Both the position numbers and the translations under genes were made by a program. A DNA stretch of 64,000 nucleotides from Sphingomonas sp. Ant H11 (lineage in GTDB: Bacteria > Pseudomonadota > Alphaproteobacteria > Sphingomonadales > Sphingomonadaceae), in contig NZ_JSBN01000063.1 in assembly GCF_000797515.1 (NCBI RefSeq), forward strand, positions 1 through 64,000, in the 5' to 3' direction. The notes beneath the pieces are model-generated. The model was not told the origin of the DNA, did not search any database, and saw only the letters and a program-made list of their open reading frames with translations. This document shows, in pieces, positions 19,194 through 28,082 of this stretch; position 1 is the first letter of the stretch, and each line of letters starts with the position of its first letter.

Positions 19194-19880
19194 TTATTGC
19201 TTGATCTGGCCGAGCGGCAGCAGGCGTTTGGCCAGCGCCTGGATCAATTTGGCGTCCCCGCCCTGCACCACCACCGCCAGTTGCACGGCGTGGCGCTGCA
19301 GGATTCGGTCCAGCGGAGTCGGCGTGCTGCCCTTCGCGGCGCGCGCGAGCAAAGCGGCGGCCCCGGCATCGGTGCCGTCGATGGCGAGTCGCAGCAGCCC
19401 TTCCAGCGCGGGGAACAGCGCGCGGTCGCCGCCAAGCGCGATCGCGCGGTCGAGCGACTCAAGGCCGTCGGCCTTGCGCGCGCCCAGCGCACCGCGCGCC
19501 ATCAGCGTGCCGAGCGACACGACGGCATTGAGGTGCCACGCGCCACATGCCGCCTGCGCCTCGGCATCGCGCGGGTTGCGGCGGACGATCGCCTCGAACT
19601 GATCGCGCGCGGACAGCGCGTCGGCGCGGTTGCGGGTGAGCTTGGCGCGATAGCTCGTCGCCATTGCCAGCGTCATCAGCGCCTCGGCATCGGTCGGCGC
19701 ACGCGCCAGCGTCACCCGCGCCGCCGCTTCGACGCTGGCGATCTGCGCCAGCGCCACCGCCTTGTCCCGCGCGAAAAACGCCATCTGAGTCAGCGCCTCG
19801 CGCCCGTTGGGCGCTTGCGCGAAGGCCGGTGTTGCGAACGGTGTCGATACCAGAACGGTAGCAGCCAGGAACAGTCTCAT
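19194..19880 (-). CDS. secreted TPR-like protein
   Basis: 228 residues with a signal peptide (MRLFLAATVLVSTPFATPAFA). The ATG at 19880 has GGGAGG upstream. The body is Ala-rich and helical, with TPR-like units such as PTDAEALMTLAMATSYRAKL and NPRDAEAQAACGAWHLNAVV. It is probably periplasmic and may mediate protein contacts. No catalytic motif is visible. It lies downstream of the ABM monooxygenase gene on the same strand, with about 30 bases between them, so the two may be cotranscribed. Confidence 0.8.
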   Translation of the reverse strand: MRLFLAATVLVSTPFATPAFAQAPNGREALTQMAFFARDKAVALAQIASVEAAARVTLARAPTDAEALMTLAMATSYRAKLTRNRADALSARDQFEAIVRRNPRDAEAQAACGAWHLNAVVSLGTLMARGALGARKADGLESLDRAIALGGDRALFPALEGLLRLAIDGTDAGAAALLARAAKGSTPTPLDRILQRHAVQLAVVVQGGDAKLIQALAKRLLPLGQIKQ

Positions 19881-19909
19881 GGCAATCCTCCCTCGCGCGG
19901 CGGGGCGCG

Positions 19910-20221
19910 CTATTCTCCGCGCAGCGTCCTCCAGAACGTGCCGTCCCATGCCTTCACGCTGAAATCAACGATTCCGAAATCACCGAGCGCGCGACCGAAG
20001 GCCGTCTGGTGCGGTGCCTCGCCATGCGCGCCCAGCGCCTCGACCGAGGCCCAGCGTTCGGAAATATGCAACAGGTCTGGATCGGCGACATCGACGGCGA
20101 AGGCGTAGAGTTCACAGCCCTCTTCTGCGCGGACCTTTTCGACATGTGCCGCGAGCAACTCGGTCATCTTTGCCAGATCGCCCGGTACGGTCTTGATATG
20201 GCCCATTACGATGATCGTCAT
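19910..20221 (-). CDS. ABM (antibiotic biosynthesis monooxygenase)-domain protein
   Basis: 103 residues matching the small dimeric ABM/quinol monooxygenase fold: a beta-strand start (MTIIVMGHIKTVPGD), a long helix with ELLAAHVEKVRAEEGCELYAF, and a second strand-helix repeat (LLHISERWASVEALGAH). Members oxidise quinols or aromatic compounds without cofactors, but the substrate here cannot be told. The ATG at 20221 has GGAG upstream. It is divergent from the yajC operon. Confidence 0.8.
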   Translation of the reverse strand: MTIIVMGHIKTVPGDLAKMTELLAAHVEKVRAEEGCELYAFAVDVADPDLLHISERWASVEALGAHGEAPHQTAFGRALGDFGIVDFSVKAWDGTFWRTLRGE

Positions 20222-20356
20222 ATGTCTGTCTCCAACCCGCATGTTGCGTGAACGCACACTAGATGATAGCGCCCGCCGCTTGTAACGAGGTCGCAAGATC
20301 TCGCCATCCCCGCATGCCAAGATGCGCAGGCGGGTCCAGCTTTACCAAGGTAGCCC

Positions 20357-20701
20357 ATGTTCGCCACCCCCGCCTTCGCCCAGACCGCCGGTGCCGCTGC
20401 GCAGCCCGATGGCTTTCTCCCGATGATCGTCAGCTTCGCGCCGTTGCTGCTCGTGTTCGTCGTGTTCTACTTCCTCATCCTGCGCCCGCAGCAAGCCCGC
20501 GCCAAGGCGCAGGCCGCCGCGATCAACGCGGTCAAGAAGGGCGATTCGGTCATCACCGCGGGCGGCGTGCTCGGCAAGGTGACCAAGGTCGAGGACAAGG
20601 TGGTCGAGGTCGAGATCGCGCCGACGCTGAAGATCAAGGTCGTCAAGGCGACGCTGGCCGAGGTGACCCCGCTCGGCACCGCCAAGCCCGCGAACGACTG
20701 A
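20357..20701 (+). CDS. yajC: preprotein translocase subunit YajC
   Basis: 114 residues with one membrane span (MIVSFAPLLLVFVVFYFLILRPQQ) followed by the conserved cytoplasmic part (VKKGDSVITAGGVLGKVTKVED). YajC associates with SecDF to support SecYEG-dependent export. It is followed four bases later by secD, the standard order of this operon in alphaproteobacteria. Confidence 0.96.
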   Translation: MFATPAFAQTAGAAAQPDGFLPMIVSFAPLLLVFVVFYFLILRPQQARAKAQAAAINAVKKGDSVITAGGVLGKVTKVEDKVVEVEIAPTLKIKVVKATLAEVTPLGTAKPAND

Positions 20702-20705
20702 TCCG

Positions 20706-22295
20706 ATGCTGGATTTCCCGCGCTGGAAGGTCGCTTCGATCCTGGGCCTGCTCGCTTGCCTGATGGCGTTGGCGATCCCCAGTTTCCTGCCCGACTCGGT
20801 GACCAATAGCTGGGGGCGCTTCCCCCACCCGAAGGTCAACCTCGGTCTCGATCTGGCGGGCGGCAGCTATTTGCTGCTTGAGGCCGACACCAAGGAACTG
20901 GTCAAGAACCGGCTCGAGGCGAAGCGCGAGGAAATCCTCAACGACATGAACAGCGCGACGCCGCCGATCCAGATCGGCGACATCGCGACCGACGGCGGCA
21001 AGCTGAGCTTCCTGCTGCGCGACGTCCGCCAGCTCGATGCCGCGCGCGAATTGCTGAACAAGCATATCGGCGGCGCGGGGATGACCGGGCAGCGCGACTG
21101 GGATCTGAGCGTCATCGACGGACAGCGCATCGTGATGACGCCGACCCAGGCCGGCATCACACAGGCCGTCAACGATGCGATGGCAACCGCCACCGATGTG
21201 GTGCGCACGCGTATCGACAAGCTCGGCACCAAGGAGCCGACCATCGTCCGCCAGGGCACCGACCGCATCGTGGTGCAGGTGCCGGGGTTGAAGGACCCCA
21301 AGGCGCTGAAGGATTTGCTCGGCAAGACCGCCAAGCTCGAATTCAAGATGGTCGACGACACGCCCTATGTGCCGGGCGGGATCGTCCCCGCAGGCAGCCA
21401 GGTACTGCCGTATCCCGAAGGCGGACCGCAGGCAAAGATCCTGGTCAAGCGCAAGGCGATCCTGACCGGCGACCAGTTGCTGAGCGCAAGCCAGGGCTTC
21501 AAGCAGGATTCGACCGAGCCGATCGTCAATTTCGGTTTCAATTCGGATGGCGGTCGCATCTTCGCACGGATCACGCAGGACAATACGGGCAAGGCCTTCG
21601 CCGTGATCGTCGATGGCCAGGTGATTTCCGCGCCGCGCATCAACACGCCAATTCTGGGTGGCTCGGGCTATATCGAAGGCCGCTTCACCGTCGAATCCGC
21701 CAACAACCTGGCGATCGCGCTCAGCTCGGGCAAATTGCCGATCACGCTGAAGGTGATCGAGGAGCATAGCGTCGGTTCGGATCTCGGCACCGACTCGATC
21801 CACGCCGGCATCCTGGCGTCGAGCATCGCTGTCGCGCTGGTCGTGGTGTTCATGATCGTCACTTACGGTCGCTTCGGTTTCTATGCCGACTACGCCGTGG
21901 TCATCAACGTGATGGTCATCATGGGCGTGCTGGCGTTGCTCAACGGCACGCTGACGCTGCCGGGCATTGCCGGCTTCGTGCTGACGATCGGCACCGCAGT
22001 CGACGCGAACGTGCTGATCAACGAGCGCATCCGCGAGGAACGCCGCCGCGGCCGCAGCGTGATCCAGTCGGTCGAACTGGGATACAAGGAAGCGAGCCGC
22101 ACGATCTTCGAGGCGAACGCAACCCATGCGATTTCGGGCCTGATCATGCTGTTGCTCGGCTCGGGCCCGGTCAAGGGGTTCGCGGTCGTGCTGCTGATCG
22201 GCATCGTCACGTCGGTGTTCACCGCCGTCACCTTCACGCGGATGCTGGTCGTGTTGTGGATTCGCAAGAATCGCCCGACCGAAATCAATATTTGA
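20706..22295 (+). CDS. secD: protein translocase subunit SecD
   Basis: 529 residues. There is an N-terminal membrane helix, then a large periplasmic P1 domain starting near VNLGLDLAGGSYLLLE (the D1 motif), and five C-terminal membrane helices including GTAVDANVLINERIREE (the D4-D5 region). SecD uses the proton-motive force with SecF to pull preproteins across the inner membrane. It is intact, lies between yajC and secF, and belongs to the same operon. Confidence 0.97.
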   Translation: MLDFPRWKVASILGLLACLMALAIPSFLPDSVTNSWGRFPHPKVNLGLDLAGGSYLLLEADTKELVKNRLEAKREEILNDMNSATPPIQIGDIATDGGKLSFLLRDVRQLDAARELLNKHIGGAGMTGQRDWDLSVIDGQRIVMTPTQAGITQAVNDAMATATDVVRTRIDKLGTKEPTIVRQGTDRIVVQVPGLKDPKALKDLLGKTAKLEFKMVDDTPYVPGGIVPAGSQVLPYPEGGPQAKILVKRKAILTGDQLLSASQGFKQDSTEPIVNFGFNSDGGRIFARITQDNTGKAFAVIVDGQVISAPRINTPILGGSGYIEGRFTVESANNLAIALSSGKLPITLKVIEEHSVGSDLGTDSIHAGILASSIAVALVVVFMIVTYGRFGFYADYAVVINVMVIMGVLALLNGTLTLPGIAGFVLTIGTAVDANVLINERIREERRRGRSVIQSVELGYKEASRTIFEANATHAISGLIMLLLGSGPVKGFAVVLLIGIVTSVFTAVTFTRMLVVLWIRKNRPTEINI

Positions 22296-22307
22296 TCGGC
22301 CAGACAT

Positions 22308-23261
22308 ATGCGCCTGCTGAAACTCGTTCCCGATAACACCAACCTCCCGTTCGTCTCGCTGCGCAAATGGGCGTTCGGGCTGACGCTATTGTTGTCGATC
22401 GCCGCCGTTGGTCTGGTCGTCGCGCGCGGCCTCAATCTCGGCGTCGATTTCGTCGGCGGTCTGATGATCGAGGAAAAGTTCGATACACCGCCCTCGCTCG
22501 ACACGCTCCGCACCACGGTCGACCGGCTGAACCTGGGCGAAGTCCGCCTGCAAAGCGTCGGCACCGACGGCAAGACCATCTCGATCAAGCTGCCCCCCCC
22601 GCACAGCACCGACGAGGGTGCCGCGAACCGCATCGTGGCCCAGGTCCAGGCGGCGGTGACCAAGCAATTTCCCGACGCGAAATTTTCCAAGCAGGACGTC
22701 GTCGGTGGCAAGGTATCGGGCGAGCTGATCGGCAAGGGCATCCTCGCGGTCGTGCTCGCGGTGATCGGCATCGGCCTGTTCGCGATCCTGCGTTTCGAAT
22801 GGCAGTTCGGCGTATCGACCGTCGTCGCCATCGTCCACGACGTGCTGATGACACTTGGCTTCTTCGCGCTGACCTGGTTTGAGTTCGACCTCAATATCGT
22901 CGCCGCCGTGCTGACGATCATCGGCTATTCGATCAACGACAAGATCGTGATCGACGACCGTATCCGCGAAAACATGCGCCGCTATCGCAAGATGGACATG
23001 TCGGCGATCGTCGATCTGTCGGTCAACGAAACGCTGCCACGCACCGTTATGACCTCGGTCACCATCCTTCTCGCGCTCTTTGCCCTGCTCATCTTCGGTG
23101 GCCATGTGCTGCGCGGCTTCACCTCGGCGATGATCCTCGGCATTTTCGTCGGCACCTATTCGTCGATCTACGTGTCATCGTCACTGCTCATCTCGCTCGG
23201 CCTGCGCCCCGATCCCAAGCTGGACGATGCCCCGGTCGGCGGAACGCCCAAGGCGCGCTGA
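22308..23261 (+). CDS. secF: protein translocase subunit SecF
   Basis: 317 residues with six membrane helices. Family motifs are clear: GLNLGVDFVGGLMIEE near the N-terminus and SINDKIVIDDRIREN in the fourth-helix region. It forms a complex with SecD. It begins 12 bases after secD and its stop overlaps the start of the next gene by one base (TGATG). Confidence 0.97.
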   Translation: MRLLKLVPDNTNLPFVSLRKWAFGLTLLLSIAAVGLVVARGLNLGVDFVGGLMIEEKFDTPPSLDTLRTTVDRLNLGEVRLQSVGTDGKTISIKLPPPHSTDEGAANRIVAQVQAAVTKQFPDAKFSKQDVVGGKVSGELIGKGILAVVLAVIGIGLFAILRFEWQFGVSTVVAIVHDVLMTLGFFALTWFEFDLNIVAAVLTIIGYSINDKIVIDDRIRENMRRYRKMDMSAIVDLSVNETLPRTVMTSVTILLALFALLIFGGHVLRGFTSAMILGIFVGTYSSIYVSSSLLISLGLRPDPKLDDAPVGGTPKAR

Positions 23262-23641
23262 TGCGGATCGAACGCGAGCGAGGAGTCGGCCCGATCATCA
23301 CCGGCTTCTCGCAAGGCGGGTTCAAGGTCGAGGCCGACGCGTTTCGCGGTGTCTATCGCGCGCTGCTGATCTGGCCCGACGGGTCGGACGAATGGGCCCC
23401 GCCCGCGCTTGAGGCGCTGACCGCAGAGGCGGTCTCGCCGTTGCTGGCGATCGATCCGCGGCCGGAATTTCTGCTGCTCGGGACCGGAGCCACCATGCAG
23501 CGTCCGTCGCCCGCCTTCGTCCGCGCGCTGGAGGCGCAAGGGGTCGGGGTCGAGGCGATGGACAGTCGCGCCGCCGCGCGGGCGTGGGCCGTGCTGCGCG
23601 GCGAGGGCCGTCAGGTCGCAGGCGCGCTCTATCCGCTTTGA
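23261..23641 (+). CDS. Mth938-like domain protein (NDUFAF3-related)
   Basis: 126 residues of the Mth938 fold, related to mitochondrial NDUFAF3. It shows IITGFSQGGFKVEADAFRGVYRALLIWPDG and FLLLGTGATMQRP. Its start overlaps the secF stop, so it is coupled to the Sec operon. That position is conserved in alphaproteobacteria. Its bacterial role is not established; a part in membrane-complex assembly would fit both the homology and the context. Confidence 0.88.
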   Translation: MRIERERGVGPIITGFSQGGFKVEADAFRGVYRALLIWPDGSDEWAPPALEALTAEAVSPLLAIDPRPEFLLLGTGATMQRPSPAFVRALEAQGVGVEAMDSRAAARAWAVLRGEGRQVAGALYPL

Positions 23642-23695
23642 CGCGCGCGCAGGCGGCGTTATCCTCTTCGGAAAACGCTTGGGGAGAGTCGCGTT

Positions 23696-24884
23696 ATGAC
23701 GATGAGAGTATATCTGGCCGCCGCCGCTCTGGCCGCCACCACCCCCGTTTTTGCCAGCGCGCAAACCGCCGACACACCGCCCGCACCCGCTGCCGCCCCC
23801 GATTACGGCAAACCCGAAAGCTGGCTGTGCCGACCCGGCAAGGTCGATCCGTGCGACGCCAATCAGGACGCCACGGTCATCAAGGCCGATGGATCGCGCA
23901 GCACCGAGAAGTTTTCCGCGACCAGCGACCCGAAATTCGACTGCTTCTACGTCTACCCAACGGTCTCCAACGATCCGACGCCCAATAGCGACATGGTGGC
24001 AGGACCCGAGGAGGATTCGGTCGCCGCTTTCCAGGCCGGGCGCTTCGCCAAATATTGCCGCGTGTTCGCGCCGCTCTATCGCCAGGTCACGATCGCGGCG
24101 CTCCGCGCGAAGCTGATCGGCAAGCCCGACACGTCGGACCGGGCGATGGCCTATCACGACGTCAAGGAGCGTGGAGGAGTATCTCGCCTACGACAATCAC
24201 GGGCGCGGCGTCGTGCTGATTGGCCATAGCCAGGGCGCGGGGATCCTGAAGAGCCTGGTCGCCAAGGCGATCGAGGGCACACCGGTGCAGCAGCAGATCA
24301 TCTCGGTGCTGATTCCGGGCACCACGGTCGCGGTGCCGGAGGGCAAGGACGTCGGCGGCGATCTGCAATCGACCCCGCTCTGCCACACCGCCAAGGATGT
24401 CGGCTGCGTTGTCAGCTACGTCACCTTCCGCGCCGATGCGCCGCCGCCCGCCAACAGCCATTTCGGCATCGTCAGCGAGCCCGGCATGGTCGCGGCCTGC
24501 GTCGATCCGGCGGCGCTCACCGGCGGTGCCACCACCGACGCCTATCTCGGCGCAAAGGGCGCTGGCATGAGCAGCTTGCCGATGGGGCCGTGGACGACCG
24601 ATGGCGCGCCCGTCACCACGCCGTTCGTCAAGGTGCCGGGCCTGCTCAGCACCGCCTGCGCCAGCTCGGGCAAGGCCCATTATCTGGCGCTGACGATCCA
24701 CGCCCAGCCGACCGACAAACGCACCGGCACGATCGTCGGCGACATCGTTTATGGCGGGATGACGCTCCGCGACTGGGGCCTGCACTTGATCGACATGCCG
24801 GTGGTGATGGGCAATCTGGTCGAGCTGAGCAACCTGCAGGCCAAGGCGTGGCTGGCCAAGCAACCGCCGTCACCGGCGGGCTGA
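23696..24884 (+). CDS. secreted DUF3089 alpha/beta-hydrolase (frameshifted)
   Basis: About 396 residues with a signal peptide (MTMRVYLAAAALAATTPVFASA). The DUF3089 family is lipase-like: FDCFYVYPTVSNDP early on, and the nucleophile elbow GHSQG after YDNHGRGVVLI. The frame changes near 24,165-24,175, where two G residues seem to be missing from short G runs (AAGGAGCGTGGAGG). After correction the text reads continuously into EEYLAYDNHGRG. The 3' end overlaps the convergent glycosyltransferase gene by about 15 bases. Confidence 0.82.
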
Positions 24885-26041
24885 AACCAGCCCGGCCAGA
24901 TGATCGTAGAGCGCGGCAGTATTGGCCGCCCAGGTGAAACGCTCCGCGCCTCGGCGGACATCCTGCGCGCTCGGCGGATTGGCGAGCACATCGCCGATCG
25001 CTTCTGCAAAAGCGGACGCGCTGCGTTCGGTGATGCGCCCGAAGGCGCGCTCGGTCACCACCTCCGCCGCCCCGCCCGCGCCGGTAATCACAATCGGCGT
25101 ACCGCAGGCCAGTGCCTCGACCCAGGCATTGGCGAGCCCCTCCGATGCCGATGCCAGCGCCATCACGTCGGCTGCGCCGAGCAAGGCGGGAAGGTCGTCG
25201 TGCCGGACACTACCCAATAGCCGCACGCGATCCGTCAGGCCAAGCGTCGCAATCTGCGCGGTGAGCGCGGCGCGTGCGGGGCCCTCGCCCGCGATCAACA
25301 GCGTCGCGGCTGGCAGCGACGCCATTGCCGACACGACGATGTCATGCCCTTTGCGCGGGATGAGCGCGCCGAGCGAGACGACCAGCGGCCCGGCGACGCC
25401 GTAAGCCGCCTTGGCCGCAGCGCGGTCGCGGGCCCCGAAACGATCGAGATCGACGCCGGTATGGTGCACCCGAATCCCCGCTTCAGGCAGGCCGAGCACG
25501 GCCATGTCGTGGCGCATTGCCTGCGACACGGCGAGCAGCCCGTCGGCCGCCTGCCCCGCCGCGATCACCTGCGCGGCGGTCGCGGGCGCGCGCCCCCAAT
25601 GATGGATGTCCGCCCCGCGCGCTTGATCGACACCGGCACGCCGAAATGCCGCCCCAGCGCGACCGCAGCCGGACCATCGGGGAAAAAGAACTCCGCATCG
25701 ATCACGTCGAACGCGAAATCGCGGCGGAGCGCGGTGAGCAGGGGGACCAGCCGTCGCACCAGTGAACCCGCATGAAACCGCCCGCCGGTGCCGGGCAGCG
25801 CGAGAAAGCGCGGGCGGCGGATGTCGAGGCCCTTCCACGTCTCGCGCTCGGGCAAGGCCGCGAGCGGGGCATAATGCCCGTGCCGCGCAAGCGGCCAAGG
25901 CGGTATCCCCAGCGGTGCCACCACGCGCAGATCGACCCCTGGATGCGCCGCCAGCCCAAGCGTCTGCCGTTCGACAAACACGCCGAAATTGGGCCGCGAC
26001 GCATCGGGAAACAGCGTCGAAAGGGTCAGTACGCGCAGCAT
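24870..26041 (-). CDS. GT4 family glycosyltransferase (one frameshift)
   Basis: About 390 residues with the GT-B fold of family 4. The N-terminal half starts MLRVLTLSTLFPDASRPNFGVFVERQ. The C-terminal half has GALIPRKGHDIVV, LIAGEGP, LLGSVRHDDLPALLGAADV and the donor-binding ASEGLANAWVEALACGTPIV block. It transfers a sugar from an activated nucleotide donor, probably in envelope polysaccharide or glycolipid synthesis. One frame change near 25,605-25,620 splits the two halves (IKARGADIHHW after correction). Mannose-6-phosphate isomerase lies just upstream on the same strand, so mannose-derived donors are a reasonable guess. Confidence 0.85.
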
Positions 26042-26073
26042 CGGTGCGATGTAGCGCGAAACACTTACCGTTT

Positions 26074-26096
26074 CCCTCCCCGGCTTTCAGGGAGGG
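26074..26096. repeat. CCCTCCC/GGGAGGG short inverted repeat
   Basis: CCCTCCC and GGGAGGG flank a nine-base loop between two minus-strand genes. It is a member of the short repeat family seen near 12, 7,595 and 8,732. Confidence 0.6.
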
Positions 26097-26102
26097 GCCG
26101 GT

Positions 26103-26927
26103 TTAAATGCGTTTGTCGCCGGGATACGCCAGCAGCAAGTCGCTTCCGACCTCCGCCGCAATTTCACAGCGACCGGACAGCGTCAGACACTCGCCCGCTT
26201 GCCACGCAACGCCATCGACGACACCGGCACCGGCGACCGGCACCAGCCACGCCGTCACGCCCTCGGGCAAATCGATTACGCGGTGACCGGCCGCAAAGCG
26301 CTCGACCACGAATTTCGGCCCTTCGGCCAGCACCTGATGGTCGCGGCCGTCCGGTGCAGGGGTCGGCAGCGGCACGAACGGCACGGGGTTGGATACCGCC
26401 ACGCCCGCATCCAGATGCAGTTCGCGGTCGCTGCCATAATCGTACAGGCGATACGTCAGATCGACATTCTGCTGCACCTCGATCACAGTGATGCCAGCAC
26501 CGATCGCGTGGATCGTCCCCGCTTCCGAATAATAGAATTCGCCCGCCTTTACCGGTTTCCAGTCGAGCAGATGCTCGATCGAACCGTCAAGTGACGCCGC
26601 GCGCAACGCCTCGTGCGTCATCGGTTCCAGCGTGCCGAGCGCGATCGTCGAATCGGGTTCGGCTGCCAGGATCAGCCACGCCTCGTCCTTGCCGCGCGGA
26701 TAGCCCGCCGCCTGCGCTGCCGCATCGTCGGGGTGAACCTGCACCGACAGTTTTTCGCTGGTGAAGAGATATTTGATCAGCAGCTCGGGCTCGCCTGCAT
26801 GCGGCGTCTGAAACCACACCTCACCGATCTTCTCGCCGCCAGGTGCCGGATTGGCGAAGCCGGGCCACAGTTGCGTGCGACCCCAGGGTTTCTCGACGCG
26901 TTTGGTGGCAAGCAGGGTGGCGGTCAC
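26103..26927 (-). CDS. manA: class I mannose-6-phosphate isomerase
   Basis: 274 residues of the zinc-dependent cupin-type isomerase family. It starts VTATLLATKRVEKPWGRTQLW and contains LSVQVHPDD (metal-ligand region), GKDEAWLIL and EAGTIHAIGAG. It interconverts mannose-6-phosphate and fructose-6-phosphate and supplies GDP-mannose synthesis. I chose the GTG at 26927, with GGAG about nine bases upstream; the frame stays open further upstream but without family resemblance. It is divergent from bamD and may be cotranscribed with the downstream glycosyltransferase. Confidence 0.9.
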   Translation of the reverse strand: MTATLLATKRVEKPWGRTQLWPGFANPAPGGEKIGEVWFQTPHAGEPELLIKYLFTSEKLSVQVHPDDAAAQAAGYPRGKDEAWLILAAEPDSTIALGTLEPMTHEALRAASLDGSIEHLLDWKPVKAGEFYYSEAGTIHAIGAGITVIEVQQNVDLTYRLYDYGSDRELHLDAGVAVSNPVPFVPLPTPAPDGRDHQVLAEGPKFVVERFAAGHRVIDLPEGVTAWLVPVAGAGVVDGVAWQAGECLTLSGRCEIAAEVGSDLLLAYPGDKRI

Positions 26928-27063
26928 AGGGGGTACTCCAATCGAATCCGAAAATGGCAACGCTCCGATAGCGCGAAGCGATCCGTATTGAAAACGCGCC
27001 GTCGCAAGCATGCCGTCGAAAAGGATTGTTCGCGCATCCGGGGTTAGGCTAAGGCTTACGCCG

Positions 27064-28017
27064 ATGCGTACCCCCCTTACCCGCTCGCCCCTTTTCCGCA
27101 GCCTCGCGGTCGGCCTGATCGCCGCGACCGTGCTCACCTCCACGGGGTGCGCGCGCAACCGGACCAAGGGCGACATACCCTATGTCGCGCGCGACGTCGG
27201 CACGCTGTACACAGCAGCGAAGCAGCGGCTCGATAATAAGGAATATAAGCTGGCAGCGGCGCTGTTTGACGAGGTCGAGCGGCAGCACCCCTATTCGGTA
27301 TGGGCGCGTCGTGCACAGTTGATGAGCGCGTTCAGCTATTATCTCGCGCATGATTACACCGCTTCGATCCAATCCGCACAGCGTTTCATATCGGTCCACC
27401 CCGGCAACCGCGACGCGGCTTATGCCTATTATCTCGTCGCGCTCGGCTATTATGAGCAAATCAGCGACGTCACGCGCGACCAGAAGATCACGCAGCAGGC
27501 GCTCGATGCGCTTGGCGAATTGACGCGCCGCTACCCCAACACGCGCTATGCCGCCGATGCACGACTCAAGATCGATCTCGTGCGCGACCATTTGGCCGGC
27601 AAGGAAATGGAGATCGGTCGCTTCTACGAAACGCGCGGCCAATGGCTCGCCGCGACGATGCGCTTCCGCAAGGTGGTCGACGATTATCAGACGACCACGC
27701 ACGCACCCGAGGCGCTGATGCGGCTGACCGAAACCTATCTCGCGCTCGGCGTGCCCGATGAGGCTCGCAAGGCGGCGGCCGTGCTGGGGGCCAATTATCC
27801 CGGCACGCAATGGTATAGCCGCGCCTACAAATTGTCGGAGGAACACCCGCCCGTCGCGGTCGCGGCGATCGCGCCGGGCCAGTTGATCGTGCCGCTGCCC
27901 GACAAATCGCTTCCCGACAAGCCGCTCAAAACCCACGAGCCGAAGCGCGACGCGCGCGCTTTGCCGACCTCGGGCGGTTCGTCGACCAACCCAGGCAATC
28001 CGAACCCGGGTAGCTGA
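27064..28017 (+). CDS. bamD: outer-membrane assembly lipoprotein BamD
   Basis: 317 residues with a lipoprotein signal (LTSTGC lipobox about 30 residues in), then TPR repeats (YTAAKQRLDNKEYKLAAALFDEVE, HPYSVWARRAQLMSAFSYY, LTRRYPNTRYAADARLKI). BamD is the essential lipoprotein of the BAM complex that inserts beta-barrels in the outer membrane. The C-terminus is a low-complexity Pro/Lys/Ser/Gly tail. The ATG at 27064 fits the signal peptide. recN and ligA follow in the order commonly seen in alphaproteobacteria. Confidence 0.95.
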   Translation: MRTPLTRSPLFRSLAVGLIAATVLTSTGCARNRTKGDIPYVARDVGTLYTAAKQRLDNKEYKLAAALFDEVERQHPYSVWARRAQLMSAFSYYLAHDYTASIQSAQRFISVHPGNRDAAYAYYLVALGYYEQISDVTRDQKITQQALDALGELTRRYPNTRYAADARLKIDLVRDHLAGKEMEIGRFYETRGQWLAATMRFRKVVDDYQTTTHAPEALMRLTETYLALGVPDEARKAAAVLGANYPGTQWYSRAYKLSEEHPPVAVAAIAPGQLIVPLPDKSLPDKPLKTHEPKRDARALPTSGGSSTNPGNPNPGS

Positions 28018-28082
28018 CCGCGCGCGGCGAAAAAGAACGATACCGGAACATCGATTGTTCGGGTAAAGCGGGCGGCAGACCC